From contig NW_023998415.1 in NCBI RefSeq assembly GCF_014805625.2, forward strand, positions 37,611,829 through 37,675,828: a stretch of 64,000 nucleotides of DNA, written 5' to 3'. Position numbers and translations under genes: made by a program. Positions within the stretch are counted from its first letter, which is position 1. Each line of letters opens with the position of its first letter. Below the pieces are notes generated by a model, which worked only from the letters and a program-made list of their open reading frames with translations, had not been told where the DNA came from and searched no databases. Shown here one piece after another: positions 26,219 through 37,711 of the stretch. This DNA is from Glossina fuscipes (lineage: Eukaryota > Arthropoda > Insecta > Diptera > Glossinidae).

Positions 26219-26222
<4 letters not shown>
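20415..26222. other. AT-rich stretch without recognisable genes
   Basis: Contents seen: poly-A tracts, alternating TTTCG/CTTTCG units at 21280-21305, a GA run at 23325-23360, a CAGGTA hexamer array at 23891-23938, TA runs at 24168-24192 and 24300-24360, and an ATA run at 24680-24710. The overlapping frames at 22078-22311 are not like any family I know and are not splice-bounded, so I leave them unnamed. Confidence 0.55.
23891..23938 (+). repeat. CAGGTA hexamer array (8 imperfect units)
   Basis: Units read CAGGTA, CGTAAA, CAGGTA, CAGGCA, then CAGGTA three times and CAGCTA. Each perfect unit resembles the 5' splice consensus CAG/GTA, so if transcribed on this strand it is a cluster of cryptic donor-like sites. 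Confidence 0.85.
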
Positions 26223-26269
<47 letters not shown>

Positions 26270-26279
26270 NNNNNNNNNN

Positions 26280-26333
<54 letters not shown>
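26222..26333. repeat. CT microsatellite with an assembly gap
   Basis: Pure TC dinucleotides run on both sides of ten N (26270-26279). The gap is within the repeat, so the true length is unknown. The Ser-Leu frames across it are artefacts. Confidence 0.97.
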
Positions 26334-26335
<2 letters not shown>

Positions 26336-26339
26336 CCCT

Positions 26340-29054
26340 TCTACAATATCATACATTTTGTAGAGATTTGAACAAAAAAATATGAAAATATATATGAATA
26401 AAAATGTTAATAGTTGACATCATCTAAGCTAATGCCTTGGCTCCGAGACTTTTATAATTGTCATATTATGTAAACGTGTATATGTTTTCAAATATATAAA
26501 TGTTGTTTTTAAAAATGAATTTCATTCCTTTCTATCATACACTCGCATCATCATCAATATCATCAGTCCCTTCACCATTACTATTGCCATTAAACTTGAT
26601 TAATTTTGTTTGCGGCAGAATTTGTGATTTATGACCATATCTGATCATATCTGATAAATAAAAACTTTTACCCTAAAAACAATAACAATCAAAATATATT
26701 TTCATTTCTTATGCAATGCGACATAAAAGGTGCATCAACAACTATACTGATGATAATCTTTTCAAGAAATTCTTAACAACTTATGGCCAAAGTTTCATTA
26801 TAATTATTTCAAGAGAATTTCCAAGAAAGAATGTCAATGCATGCTGAACTGACTCTGTAAATCTTGGAAAGGCGACATTAATTTCTATATTGTTGTTAGT
26901 ATATTTCCTAAATTTACATTTCTTTGCTGTACATTTAAACATATTTCTGGCATTTTATTACAAACTCATAATGACACTATTTGCATGGGCCTACAAAGAA
27001 AATGGTGATATATGATGCCATGTCCATTAAAACTATCAACTGCCGACGTTTCACTGCAAGCATCTATTTCCATAATAATGATTTAACTTGACCTTTAATT
27101 TTTGTTGTGACAAAAAGGAACGGAGAGAGAGGGACCTTATATATGGCAAAAATATTCGTTGACCACTTTAAAACCAGACGAAAGTTTGAACAAATTATCG
27201 GCCTGTTTTCGAGCTGGTCTCAATTTTTTCCCATATATTGAAGTCGTGCATTTATTTTTCACTTTGCGTTCTATATATATGCCATATACATATATATTCT
27301 TTATTATATAGAATTTTTTATAATTTTTTTGAGTTTTATTATAATTACAATAAATACATATATATTTTATTATATATATGTATAAAAGATTAATTTATAA
27401 AAAAATATAAAATAATCTTCGTTTTATTTTGTAAATAAACAAAATTATAAAAAATTTTATATATATAAAATAAATAAAATAATATTTTTTATTATTATAA
27501 TTTTCCTTTCAAGTTTTTATAATTACCCTTCATGATTGTCTGTCGTTGAATTTTGCTTCATCTGATGAAGATCTGTTAAAGATGTGTTTAGAAATTGCGC
27601 AAAATTGAGACAATGTAAAATTCAATAGCTGAGTTCATAATCAACACAAAAAGTCTCATCCTAAACGATTTATTCTCAGCTTATCAGCTTATCTTACCAA
27701 GTGCCGATGCAGTAAAACTAAATGATTATCTTGTTATTTTGCAACGCTTTTTAATTAACATAGGAAAAGTTAAAAATCATTACACATTAGGTTGTGACTT
27801 CGCAGCAGAGACACATTTGGCACGAGTAGCCTTTTCGGAAAAAGCGATGTATGAATGAAAAAATCTCTGATTTTCTTCAAAGTGTTTTCAAATGAAAAGA
27901 ACAAAGTTAAAATTTCATATTATAGGTAGGTCTACGGGGATTAATAATATTTTGTAAGCTTGGTGGTAACTCTATTACGATATATTTAGAACGTAAGAGA
28001 GTTGGTAGACTTGCAAAATGTTGGCAGACCTGAAAATAATTAATGAATTTTGTATAGTAAAAATTCGAATTTCTTACTAAAAATAAATTAATTGTTACGT
28101 TGATATTTCGGAGTATAGTTTATAGCCATCATCGAACTATGAAGGCGCATGAAAGGCGTCCGTCACCTACATACTTGCCAGAGTAATAGAGCAGAGATTT
28201 TTTTATTAGAATCCCTATTCGCATAGAACTTGCTCGCGCATGACTTGAATGCTGTTTAGTGTTTGGACTACTGGAAAAACTATGGAATAGTTTTTTTGCC
28301 CATTGTAAGCATTAGTGAGAATAGTTCATTAATTTATTATGTTATTTTATTTATCTATTTACATTGCACATACACACACCGCAAATATGTATACTCAGAG
28401 TATATTGTGCCATTGATTTATGTTGCAAAACTCAATAAATAAATTAATTAATTAATAAGATACAATTATTTTTCAAAAAAAAAGGAAAACATAAAGAATA
28501 AAAATGTGCCGGTAAAAAAACGTACAATACTTACCACAATTCCTTTTCGATTTTCGCGTTAAATAAAAGACAAAGTCACATAAGTCCGCAAAATATTATC
28601 ATAGAATAGTAGAAAGAAGTCTTTTGTTATTTGTCTTATATCTAATAGCAATAGTTGTGCGACGGAAAATGACGATGCATTCTTCAAAAGAAACGTTGCT
28701 TAATAGAACGGTTAAAAATTTTCGAAAAGACATTTAAGTCGGCTCTTTGCTACTTGATCGTACCTTAAAGAGTAATAGGAAAAAGAGAGACCTTCACATA
28801 AGTATTGTCAATCTCAAATGACCTATGGAAAAACTTTTAAATTTAATTCCATTTTTTTTCGCTACAAAATTGTCTCCGAAAAGTTGGTGTTAATGCGCTA
28901 ATTAAGAGTTAGTGGCAGTCGTCATTATTCTCTTGAACAAAATCTAGTTTTAAATATATCTTTTATTTCATACTACATTATATATCGCACCTCATTATAT
29001 ACATACATATACAATCTATTATAATATCATTAAAAACATGTATACATAATGTAT

Positions 29055-29086
<32 letters not shown>

Positions 29087-30370
29087 AAATGTATTGTATA
29101 CATAGTAGAGACACAGTGACCTTTCATTATTGGTAATTCCTTACTCACTTGCAGTTGTTTTTTTTCCCCCCTCTGTACAATAAATGTGAAGTAAGTTTAA
29201 ACTGTGAAACATGTCGCTTAGCAATTGAAAACTATATAAAGTAGGTGAAAAGGAAAAACTATTACTTCTCGGGTTTGTTTTTCTTTTTTCTTATATTTGA
29301 CCAATCGCTTAGAGGCTATTTATCGTGATATACCGAGTGAAAAAATACTAAAACACATGTGGTATCTTCATTTTTATTATTTTCTCTATAAGTATAGGAA
29401 TTGTCAAGTGAAAACTTGAGTAATTTTATACGAAGGCATAGCCAAATGAATATATTTGAGATTCACGGTAACCGTGCAGTACGCTAGTTACGTAGATACT
29501 TAATAGGTTGAGAAGGGGACAAACAGAGGATAGTATTTATATACGTGCGAATTGGGAATGCAAAGATTTGGGACTGCGGATGACTTGTTCCAAAAGCGGG
29601 ATATGTAAGAAATAAAAAATATCCAATTAGAACCTGTACAATTCCAGAATGAGTAGACAAGAAGGCTGAAACTTTCGTGTAATCCAGTTAAGATACTTTT
29701 GTCAATAGTACGGTTGTCGTCCATGGTGGTGTCCACACAAAAACATCACTTTCCTAGCTTAAAAGTGTCGAAGATACTTTGTACAAAATTTTTACTGCTG
29801 TACGCGCTCGAGTACTTCCGAGCAAGGAATGGAAGTCACCGTCCACACATGCGCATATTTCACTCTATTCCAATCTAATCAAGGACAATTATTAATAGAA
29901 TTTGAAGAATTTTTTTTTAAACTAAAGCTTATTTAGGCTTCACAGCATACGTCTCAGTCCGTTATTATTCGATTGTATCGGTTGTATCCTGTGCACTCCA
30001 CTAAAGTCCACTTCGTCTGCCTGCCCAAGTATTTTACTGTCGCAGCGATAAATCGAAATCGGTTATGAACGATTAATGTTTTCTATAAAAGATCAACTAC
30101 CACATCTTAAGGAGCTCAAACGAATATCACCTTTCGCACTTATTTCGTCCTATATAGAACTGTCTCATCAGCTATCAGCCAATCAGTCGAACGTCTATCA
30201 TCTTATACTACGTATGTTATGATCTGAAATGCATTGAATTATACGACTTAGATGAAGGACAAATGAAATTTATTTTAGAATAAATTTTATTATTTACTTC
30301 TTTCGCTTAGACATTCATTTTTCGTTTAAAAGTATCATCTTTCGTTAATGAAAAACAATATTTATTAACT
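26340..30370. other. AT-rich stretch without recognisable genes
   Basis: The block at about 27260-27510 is almost entirely A and T with several short palindromes. TA repeats also lie at 29054-29090. No TE protein or exon was detected. The minus-strand frame at 29500-29736 has no recognisable motif. Confidence 0.55.
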
Positions 30371-30371
30371 G

Positions 30372-31198
30372 CTTATGAAGGATGAGGGGCTTATTCACTT
30401 TGTCAAACCCTTTGCAATGCTCAGAAGAAAGCATCATCAAAACCATAAAGTATATATATATATATATATTCTTGATCAGCATCAAAATCTAGATCGATTG
30501 AAGAATGTCCGTCTGTCCGTCTGCGTAATGTCTGTTATAAACATTCTCCTGGCCGCAAAAAAGAAGCTATCGACTTTAAATATGGCACAAAGATTGAAAG
30601 TTCTTGCATGCAGGTTGGTATTGAAAATGGGCGAAATCGGTCGAAGGATGATTCCACAGCACCACGTAGATTGAGAACACCTCTATTTTTTAAAAGGAAA
30701 TGGAAAATTGCTTTTCGCTCATTACTCATCAACTATATATACGATGCTGTAGCTTCTGTGCAGAAAATTGAAAAAAAATTAATTAATTGTTTTTTTAATA
30801 TCCTTATAATGCGTAGAAACGAGCTTGAAAAATTCCATCAAATATATAAATTCTTGGCCAGTTGCAAACTTGGAATGGACCTAAGCATGTCGACCTGTTC
30901 GTCTGGCCATCTGTGTGTTTGCGCAACTTTGTATTAATTGTGGTGAACAGAAAAATGCAGATATCGCCTAAAGATTTCCAAAAGAATTTCGAAATGACCT
31001 AAACTTTTCAAAGGAGACGCCATTAACACCTACATACCTACACGACGAAAGCGTTTATTTTGAAAATAGAAGAAATCCGCTGCGCCCACTCCCTATTATA
31101 GAGCACGAAAATATTTGTTCTTCTACTCCATTGGTGTTGTTTAGGATAGCGAAGATGGGTAGAAAAGATTCGGTTCCGATCGAATTTAGTTTTCTTAT
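30372..31198 (+). repeat. mini-me-like element, near full-length copy (E)
   Basis: It has the clearest core: a TA run (30450-30469), then TATTCTTGATCAGCATCAAAA and ATCGATTGAAGAAT, then the GTCY run GTCCGTCTGTCCGTCTG (30507-30523). Downstream are CTGGCCGCAAAAAAGAAGCTATCGA, a second weaker Y-rich run at 30895-30920 and CCTATTATAGAGCACG. It ends GATGGGTAGAAAAGATTCGGTTCCGATCGAATTTAGTTTTCTT. The frames at 30375-30674 and 30608-30937 are repeat translations. Confidence 0.82.
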
Positions 31199-31980
31199 TG
31201 CTTGTCTTCTATCGTTTCTCGTCAATCGCTCAAGGAATTACTAAATTATTCATTAAGTGCTGCGGATGCAAATATTGTTTTTAATCAAATGTACTTTATA
31301 CGTGTATGCCAACAAGCTGATCTAAACTATGACTTCATTCATCTATATGTACATATAGATATACATATATAGGTAGATGTGTGTCAAATAATAATTGAGT
31401 CATTCAAATTCTGTGGATTAAGCTTAAATGAAAAGAATGATAATTTTTTAAAAATATCTGAAATTTTCAATGAATTTATTATATAGTTTTTCTGAAAAGA
31501 AAAGTTCTTACAAGATTATTTTACTTATCATTAAATTTATCAACTTAATCAAGGAACGAAATGTTTAATGCATATTTCAGCCATAGTTGTTTTCTACTTC
31601 CGGTGCAAATTAACTATATTTATGGTTTTTTTTTTTTTTTCTTTTTTTTTTTTGTTATTCGGTAATGCCATAATGTTCCATATCCATTATAGGTCGTAGT
31701 AAAGCTACTAATTAATTAATCGAAACTGGAAAATGGATGTAGTGGCGGCAGAATATAATTAAATATTGTTTAAAAATTCAAATGCTTATTCATTAAAATA
31801 CAAAAATGAATTCAATTATTTTCAGTGATTCAAATAAGCGAAAAAAATGAGCTAACAACTAACGTAGTGTTGACATATAATATCTTATTCAAAAATTACG
31901 TGCATATTTTTGTTGCCCCATTTTTATGACCAATTCGAGAGCACACTCATAACACACATAATTGAATAAAACAACAAGAA

Positions 31981-32016
<36 letters not shown>

Positions 32017-32118
32017 ATAAAATATAACAGTAAATATTGTAATGAAATATTCTGTGCGCAATAGTGTTACATAATACTATCAACAACTACAGGCAGAATT
32101 TTTTAATTTTACAATTAA
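31199..32118. other. Spacer between two mini-me-like copies
   Basis: AT-rich. It contains long T runs at 31627-31651 and a CAA trinucleotide run at 31983-32016. The minus-strand frame with a poly-Val stretch at 31889-32086 is a translation of that CAA run. Nothing else was recognised. Confidence 0.6.
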
Positions 32119-32852
32119 ACAAGTAAAAAAAGTAAATTTGGTCGGGACCGAATTTTTTATACCCAACGCCGTTTTATCCCCAAAAAGGACAAAAGAAGTA
32201 GAAGCACAAAATTTTCGTGCTCTATATTATGGAATGGGCGTAGCTGATTTCCTCTATTTTCAAAATAAAAGGTTTTGTTGTATAGGCATGTGCGCATTAA
32301 AGGCGTGTCCTTTCGAAAAGTTTAGGTCACTTCGAAATTCTTTTGGAAATATTTAGGCGTTTCGCTAACGGGAAAATGTTTACCACAATTACTACAAAGT
32401 TACGCAAACACACAGACGGACAGACGGACAGGCGAAGATGATTAGGTCCGTTCCAAGATTAAAACTGGCCAAGAATTTATATATTTCATGAGGTTGTTAA
32501 AGCTTGTTTCTATGCGTCATACAGGTGTTGAAACAACAATTAAATTTTGATACACTATAATATTGGGTAGGCGTGGTCAATTTTCTCAATTTTTGTGCAC
32601 AGATTCTATATGCATCGCCCATCGAATATGCATTCAAATTTTTATACATTTCAAGAGTGATGAGCAAAAAACCAATTTTCCATTCCTTTTGAAAAACAGA
32701 GGTGTTCTCAGTCTACGTGGTGCTGTGGACGGACATGCTTAAATCGATTTAGAATTTGATGCTGATCAAGGATATATATGCTTTGTGGGATATCTGATGC
32801 TTCCTTCATTTGACAAAATGAATATACCTCCCACTCTTTGGTGATGGATATA
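32119..32852 (-). repeat. mini-me-like element copy (F), inverted relative to copy E
   Basis: It begins AAGTAAAAAAAGTAAATTTG with the near-perfect palindrome TTTGGTCGGGACCGAATTT (32136-32154) and ATACCCAACGCCG. It continues with CTCTATATTATGGAATGGGCG, CACACAGACGGACAGACGGACAGGCG (32409-32434), GGCCAAGAATTTATATATT, GGGTAGGCGTGGTC, ACAGAGGTGTTCTCAGTCTACG, GGACGGACATGCTTAAATCGATT and TTTGATGCTGATCAAGG. It ends GACAAAATGAATATACCTCCC and TTGGTGATGGATATAAT. Confidence 0.8.
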
Positions 32853-32854
32853 AT

Positions 32855-35800
32855 AATAATTGTGGTTGGACGGTTCCATGTATTCCACTGTAATATGACT
32901 TTTAATAATAGTATGTGAAGTATTGCGTAGATTTAACTGATTTTAAGAACACTACGACTTTGAGGCCACCATTTCAAACAACGATGAAATTCAGTTCAAT
33001 TTTATGTATTTGTGGCCAGAATCTTCGGATCGAATCAAACAATGCATAAAATTAAGTTGAAAGAATAGTGTTATCGATGTGGATTGTGAAGGGCCAGTGG
33101 TCTTTAGGCGCCTTCTTATAAACAATAAACTTTTCTTCTTTTTTTTTTTATATGAATATAGCAACGTGCAGCTGATCGAAAATTTTTTATGTCTGTTATA
33201 AGAAAAAAAGAAAGAAAAAAAAAAAAAGAAAACGATGAAAAATGATAAAAGAGATTTCTAAAAATATAAAATCAAAAATTTCAATTTTTATGTTTATATA
33301 AGAACATTTCTTCGTGTGTGCAGTTTTTCAAGCTCGTAGCCCACACACGCATTCACACACGCGCACACAATTTTATAGTCGCCGTTCTCGCTCTGACGAA
33401 GCATACGAAACCTATTAATTATTCCACAATGATCGTCAAGTTACAATCTCATCAATATTATTAATGAGACTGAAGGCGTTATGTGAATCATAATTTACAA
33501 GCAACCAGACGCTCCGTGAAATGTTGCTGTTGTACGCTTTACATTGCATAAACGTACCTCGAGATACACATGTATGCCATCATACTTCCATTTTGTGTCA
33601 TTTCGTATGTTGACTTGAAATTCATTTGGAGTGGCAGCTAACCGGACAGACGGTTTATGTATTCAATACGCTCTTATATTTGCACAAACATGTGACTGCA
33701 TAGATATGCATTAAAAACATGCAACGGCGCTACCGGCGCGGTATACCTTTCCCTATACTAAATGAACTTATTATAAGCAATTTTTTTGCTCTTCTTTATA
33801 ACGTGCTTTTCAATTCTTAAGCTTTTTCTGTTTTTTTTTTTTTTTTTTTTAGTTTCTTTCTTCAACTTTGTTAAATTGTTCATAGTTATGCAGGCATGAA
33901 TACCTGCACTCCTTATTCTATACATATATCTGCGAAGTTATATCGCTTATAAGTATTCGCTTGTGACGTTTTAATTTGTACCAAGGCTTTGTTGGACTTT
34001 CCTAGGAATTGAGATATTAATCAAGCTCAAGCTTAAATTTGTACAACAAGAGAAGCAGAAATTGTTTATGATTAATGCGTAATATATGTAAATAAATAAC
34101 TAAAGAAATTAAATGCACTTGAAAACGATTTCTATATGCTTATGGTATCTGGAGACCAGAACAGCTTGGTCTTCACCGTTTCTAAGTGTTACGAAGTAAA
34201 TATAATATATATTTATTTTTTTTTTTGGTTTATCTCCATTCAATTCGTAACGTAATTATAATGAATGTTTATATGAAGACATCAACGAAATCGAAAGCAG
34301 TGCAGAAAACACTGTTGACTTTAACATTAACTCTAATATGAGGAAAGCCCAAGGCCGCAGTAAGATCTGCTAAGTAAATTATATCACTTTGCCTAACACA
34401 ATTCTCCCTCCCCTTATCTTCGTCATCCAATATTAAGAATTGGACGTTGTTTCCGTGTAAAGATTAAGTTTTCATACTAACCCTTATATGCAAGCAGGGG
34501 TCTGAAGAGTAGACCTAATAATCGTTCAAGATGATGACCGCGGGAACATTTTCTGCCAAACTATGCTTTTTTTAAAAATTTTATTATAAAATTCTAAAAA
34601 GTGTTCAAATTTCTTTGAGGATTTAACCTGGCTACACTAACATGAAGGTTTTTACCCCACAGTGACCCATGTATTATGGTTTAATTTTGCGTAACTGGCG
34701 TCTTCAAGTCAGTTAGACAGTCCATATATGCACTGCAGAAAACTGATTTATTTATTCTCTGGAGAATGTTGAGGCCTATCATTATCATAACCACCATGAT
34801 ACCCCCCGAAGGGCCGTACCCAGTAATCAGGAGTCAGACATTGGCCTGCAATCCACCAATGCTGTCATGTCTACTCGCAAGTACTCGTGATTTTGTGAGT
34901 GGGCTCCTGACTCCCGTAGAGCTTAGGCAGATGTGTTCAATAAAAGTAAAAAATTAATGGGTACAAAATATTATTTTTCATCGAGTATTGTCGATCTCAT
35001 TTTTTCCCATACAATTTGATAGGAAGCCATTGGATTGGGGAGGGGTGTTTCGCATACGTCCACAAAAATGTTATATACCCTTGCCGTTAACATTACAACT
35101 ACTCTTAACTGAAATGGTGCAAGATATAAAAACAAAAATAGTTAATATATATGGACAGCTAAGAGCGAATCGTCGAAGCTTATCAATTACGTGAAAATGA
35201 TACAAAGCAATCGTGAAGTATTTCCTTCATTGTGTGGGGGTATTAGTCGTTTAATCGGGGCTCTTTAACATTGACTTTTGACGAGTCCTGCCTTCGCAAA
35301 TATTAACTTCAACTTTGACCTTGGCTTGTGATTCATTTTTATTTTATGAGTTCCCATTTTTCTTCTTATTTATATGACACAAATTTATTTTGACTTATTT
35401 CAGGTTCTTCTGTTTCTATGCTTCGATTGAAAATTTCATTGCTATAATGAGCAAACAAGCAAATGAAGGCATGACAAGGCAATCTAAACTTTTCGACCAA
35501 AACCCAATAACTTTTCACTAACTTATTGTTCCATAGCAATTGCGATTTATTAGTCCGCTCTTTTAATGTACAATGCTGCCGACTTCAAGCCTTCCATTTT
35601 TATCTTAATAAGGTAGAATTACCCGCTCAATCCCTAACATATGCCTATGCAAAAATGGATAACTTTCTTTATCCGTTGCTTGAGCCTGTCTATGTTAAAA
35701 TCGAATTTGAACCGGCCAACCTACATGCCCTCAAAATTCACAAACGGGGAACACGGAAATCTAGCGTACAGAAATGCGACCAATCTGGTAATAATATCGG

Positions 35801-36095
35801 CAATTTTTCATTCTATGGTAGACCAGATTTCGATAAACGTTCATTCGCTCTTGTTATTCATTTATTTATTTATTTATTTAATTATTAATTCAACTCATGA
35901 TAGCATGCCAGTCAATATAGAACTTCGAGAACATACTTTCATAATACATAAAGTACTATATGCAGAATATTAACTACTTTATGGTAAAAATCTAGCTGGT
36001 ATTGCACGTGCAGCCAAATTATCAAATAGCACATAAGAATGCAATGCAAACAATGGAAATCTTATAAAAATCTTATACCAAATTATTAGGACAGA
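32855..36095. other. Stretch with one repeat fragment and no recognisable gene
   Basis: It holds poly-T/A runs (33139-33150, 33217-33227, 33831-33850), GT/CA-rich DNA at 33340-33370 and a TTTA run at 35862-35881. The plus-strand frames at 35526-35973 overlap each other and end in that TTTA run; no family was recognised. The segment at 34765-34945 is annotated separately. Confidence 0.5.
34765..34945. repeat. Fragment related to the 10790-11127 insertion
   Basis: GAGGCCTATC, AACCACCATGATACCCCCCGAAGGGCCGTACCC and GGAGTCAG parallel GAGGCCTAGC, AACCACCACGAGTACTCCCCAAAGGGCCGCAACC and CAGAGCTCA of the insert. A mirrored segment, AGTGGGCTCCTGACTCCCG at 34898-34916, is the inverted partner of CAGGAGTCAG at 34828-34837, so a hairpin is possible. 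The family is unknown. Confidence 0.4.
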
Positions 36096-36099
36096 GCTT

Positions 36100-37710
36100 T
36101 CAACTAGGCACTTGGCGGCCGATACGAAACATGGCTGACTCAACTCTACATTTATTGGTTAGTTTCATGGCAATCCGACATCGGCAAATTACGCTCCCTA
36201 ATAGGAGCACGGATTTCATGTTCTTTAAAGAATCCGATAATGAGATTAAATTATAGACATCAATTAAACTTTCGCAAAGGATCATAGATGGATTAAAATG
36301 CTCGTAATTAGGTCTAGTTTGATTAAGTTTTAAGAATATGAAGTTTCTTGAAGAACAGTTAACAGTTAACAGGGCATTAAAGGTTATCTTTTCTAATAAG
36401 ATTGGCGAGTCCATGCCGCTATGTATTACGTTAACTGTTGTTCACGTAAAGGGACAGCTAATAGTCGCCGTATCTATTGTCATACGGTAGCAAAGAGACG
36501 AAAGGATCCTATCCCAAATACCTCAACGCAAACTGAACTGGTTCTGTTGAATCAATATAATTCTTATAGGAAGGAGACCAAACAACGGATGGGGTCTCAT
36601 CAAACCCATTACCATTTTGTTAAATAAGGAATATCAAACTACCTCGACCATCCTTTAATGAAACTAAGAGCGATCCTTGCTTTATTTATAGTAAGCATAT
36701 CAATTAAAATGTAATCTTCAAATAGAATCCTCAGAGCGATAAATGACTTTCGATTTCTCAATTTTTGCGAGACAAAGTATTCCGTAGACAATGAGAACGA
36801 AAGCTTAGTACGCTTTGTTAAATTGAGCTACATAATGTTAAAGGAGCAATACGCAGCCGGATCCGTTTGCAAGTCATACGAGTACGTTTCTGCCTTGAAG
36901 AGAAGAGAACAGTTCAATATCATCAGTGTACGTTAGTATATAACTGGACTTACTCACGGATGGAAGATCATTGTGATGTAAAGGATGAATAGAAAGAATG
37001 TTAAGTGACAGCCCTGCGAGTTCACTGAGATTGCAGGAAGGTCGTTAGAGACAGGGTTGAACAGAACTGTAAAGAATCTATTTTTCGGATAGGAGAATAT
37101 CCAACTGAATAAATATGCGGAGAGCCAAGTCGATGAAAGTTTAAGCAGCAGTAACTTGTAATTAAATCTATCGAAAGCCTTGCTAAAGTCCGTATATGCG
37201 ACGTCCGTTTGTGAGACACACGAAGAGGCTTTCAAAGTATGAGAAATAAATTGTAACAGACTCGTTGCAGTTGATTTGGTCTTAGGCAAGGCATGCTGAA
37301 ACGAAGAAAGGCCAGTTCACAGAGAACGACTAAAAATGTTAGAAATTACACGAGATACTTCTTTCACACACGCCATAAGAATACCTGACCGAATGTGATT
37401 AGGTGCAGGCACGCAATTAGACTTTATGGATCTCAATCCTTGAAGTACGTCCTGGTCAGAAATTTGCAACCTCAATATAATCATTTATACGGTAAGGATA
37501 ATTGCTTACAGACGCATAACTGTCAGTAGTAGGAGTAACGATGCAAGAATTCCCCAAAAATATTTGAGATTTCACGATCGTCACAGAAATAAACGCTATT
37601 ATGTGGCAACAATGAAAAAATCGAGCGGACTTTTCTCTTACAGTTAACAAGCTTTAAGAAATATTTAGGATTAAAATGTGAGGTTGTAGTAGCACCCACC
37701 TTCAAACTAG
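36100..37710 (-). mobile_element. Non-LTR retrotransposon relic (jockey/CR1-type ORF2)
   Basis: Read on the minus strand. The pre-RT region (37523-37705) encodes NPKYFLKLVNCKRKVRS and ISNIFGEFL. The RT frame (36954-37289) has KSTATSLLQF, then DVAYTDFSKAFD with the first catalytic Asp at about 37190, then a degraded NSQGCHLTFFLFILY block in place of the usual PQGS.LGPLLF. The catalytic YxDD box follows as YTDD at 36919-36930, in a shifted frame. The C-terminal part is in 36100-36414 (DSPILLEKITFNA, KLNQTRPNYEHFNP, ISLSDSLKN). Several frameshifts and stops make it dead. The 5' endonuclease and ORF1 are absent, as in 5'-truncated copies. Confidence 0.75.
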
Positions 37711-37711
37711 G

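Noticed and set aside
26157..26371. Ser-Leu repeat frames
   Set aside because: Pure translation of the CT microsatellite and the N gap.
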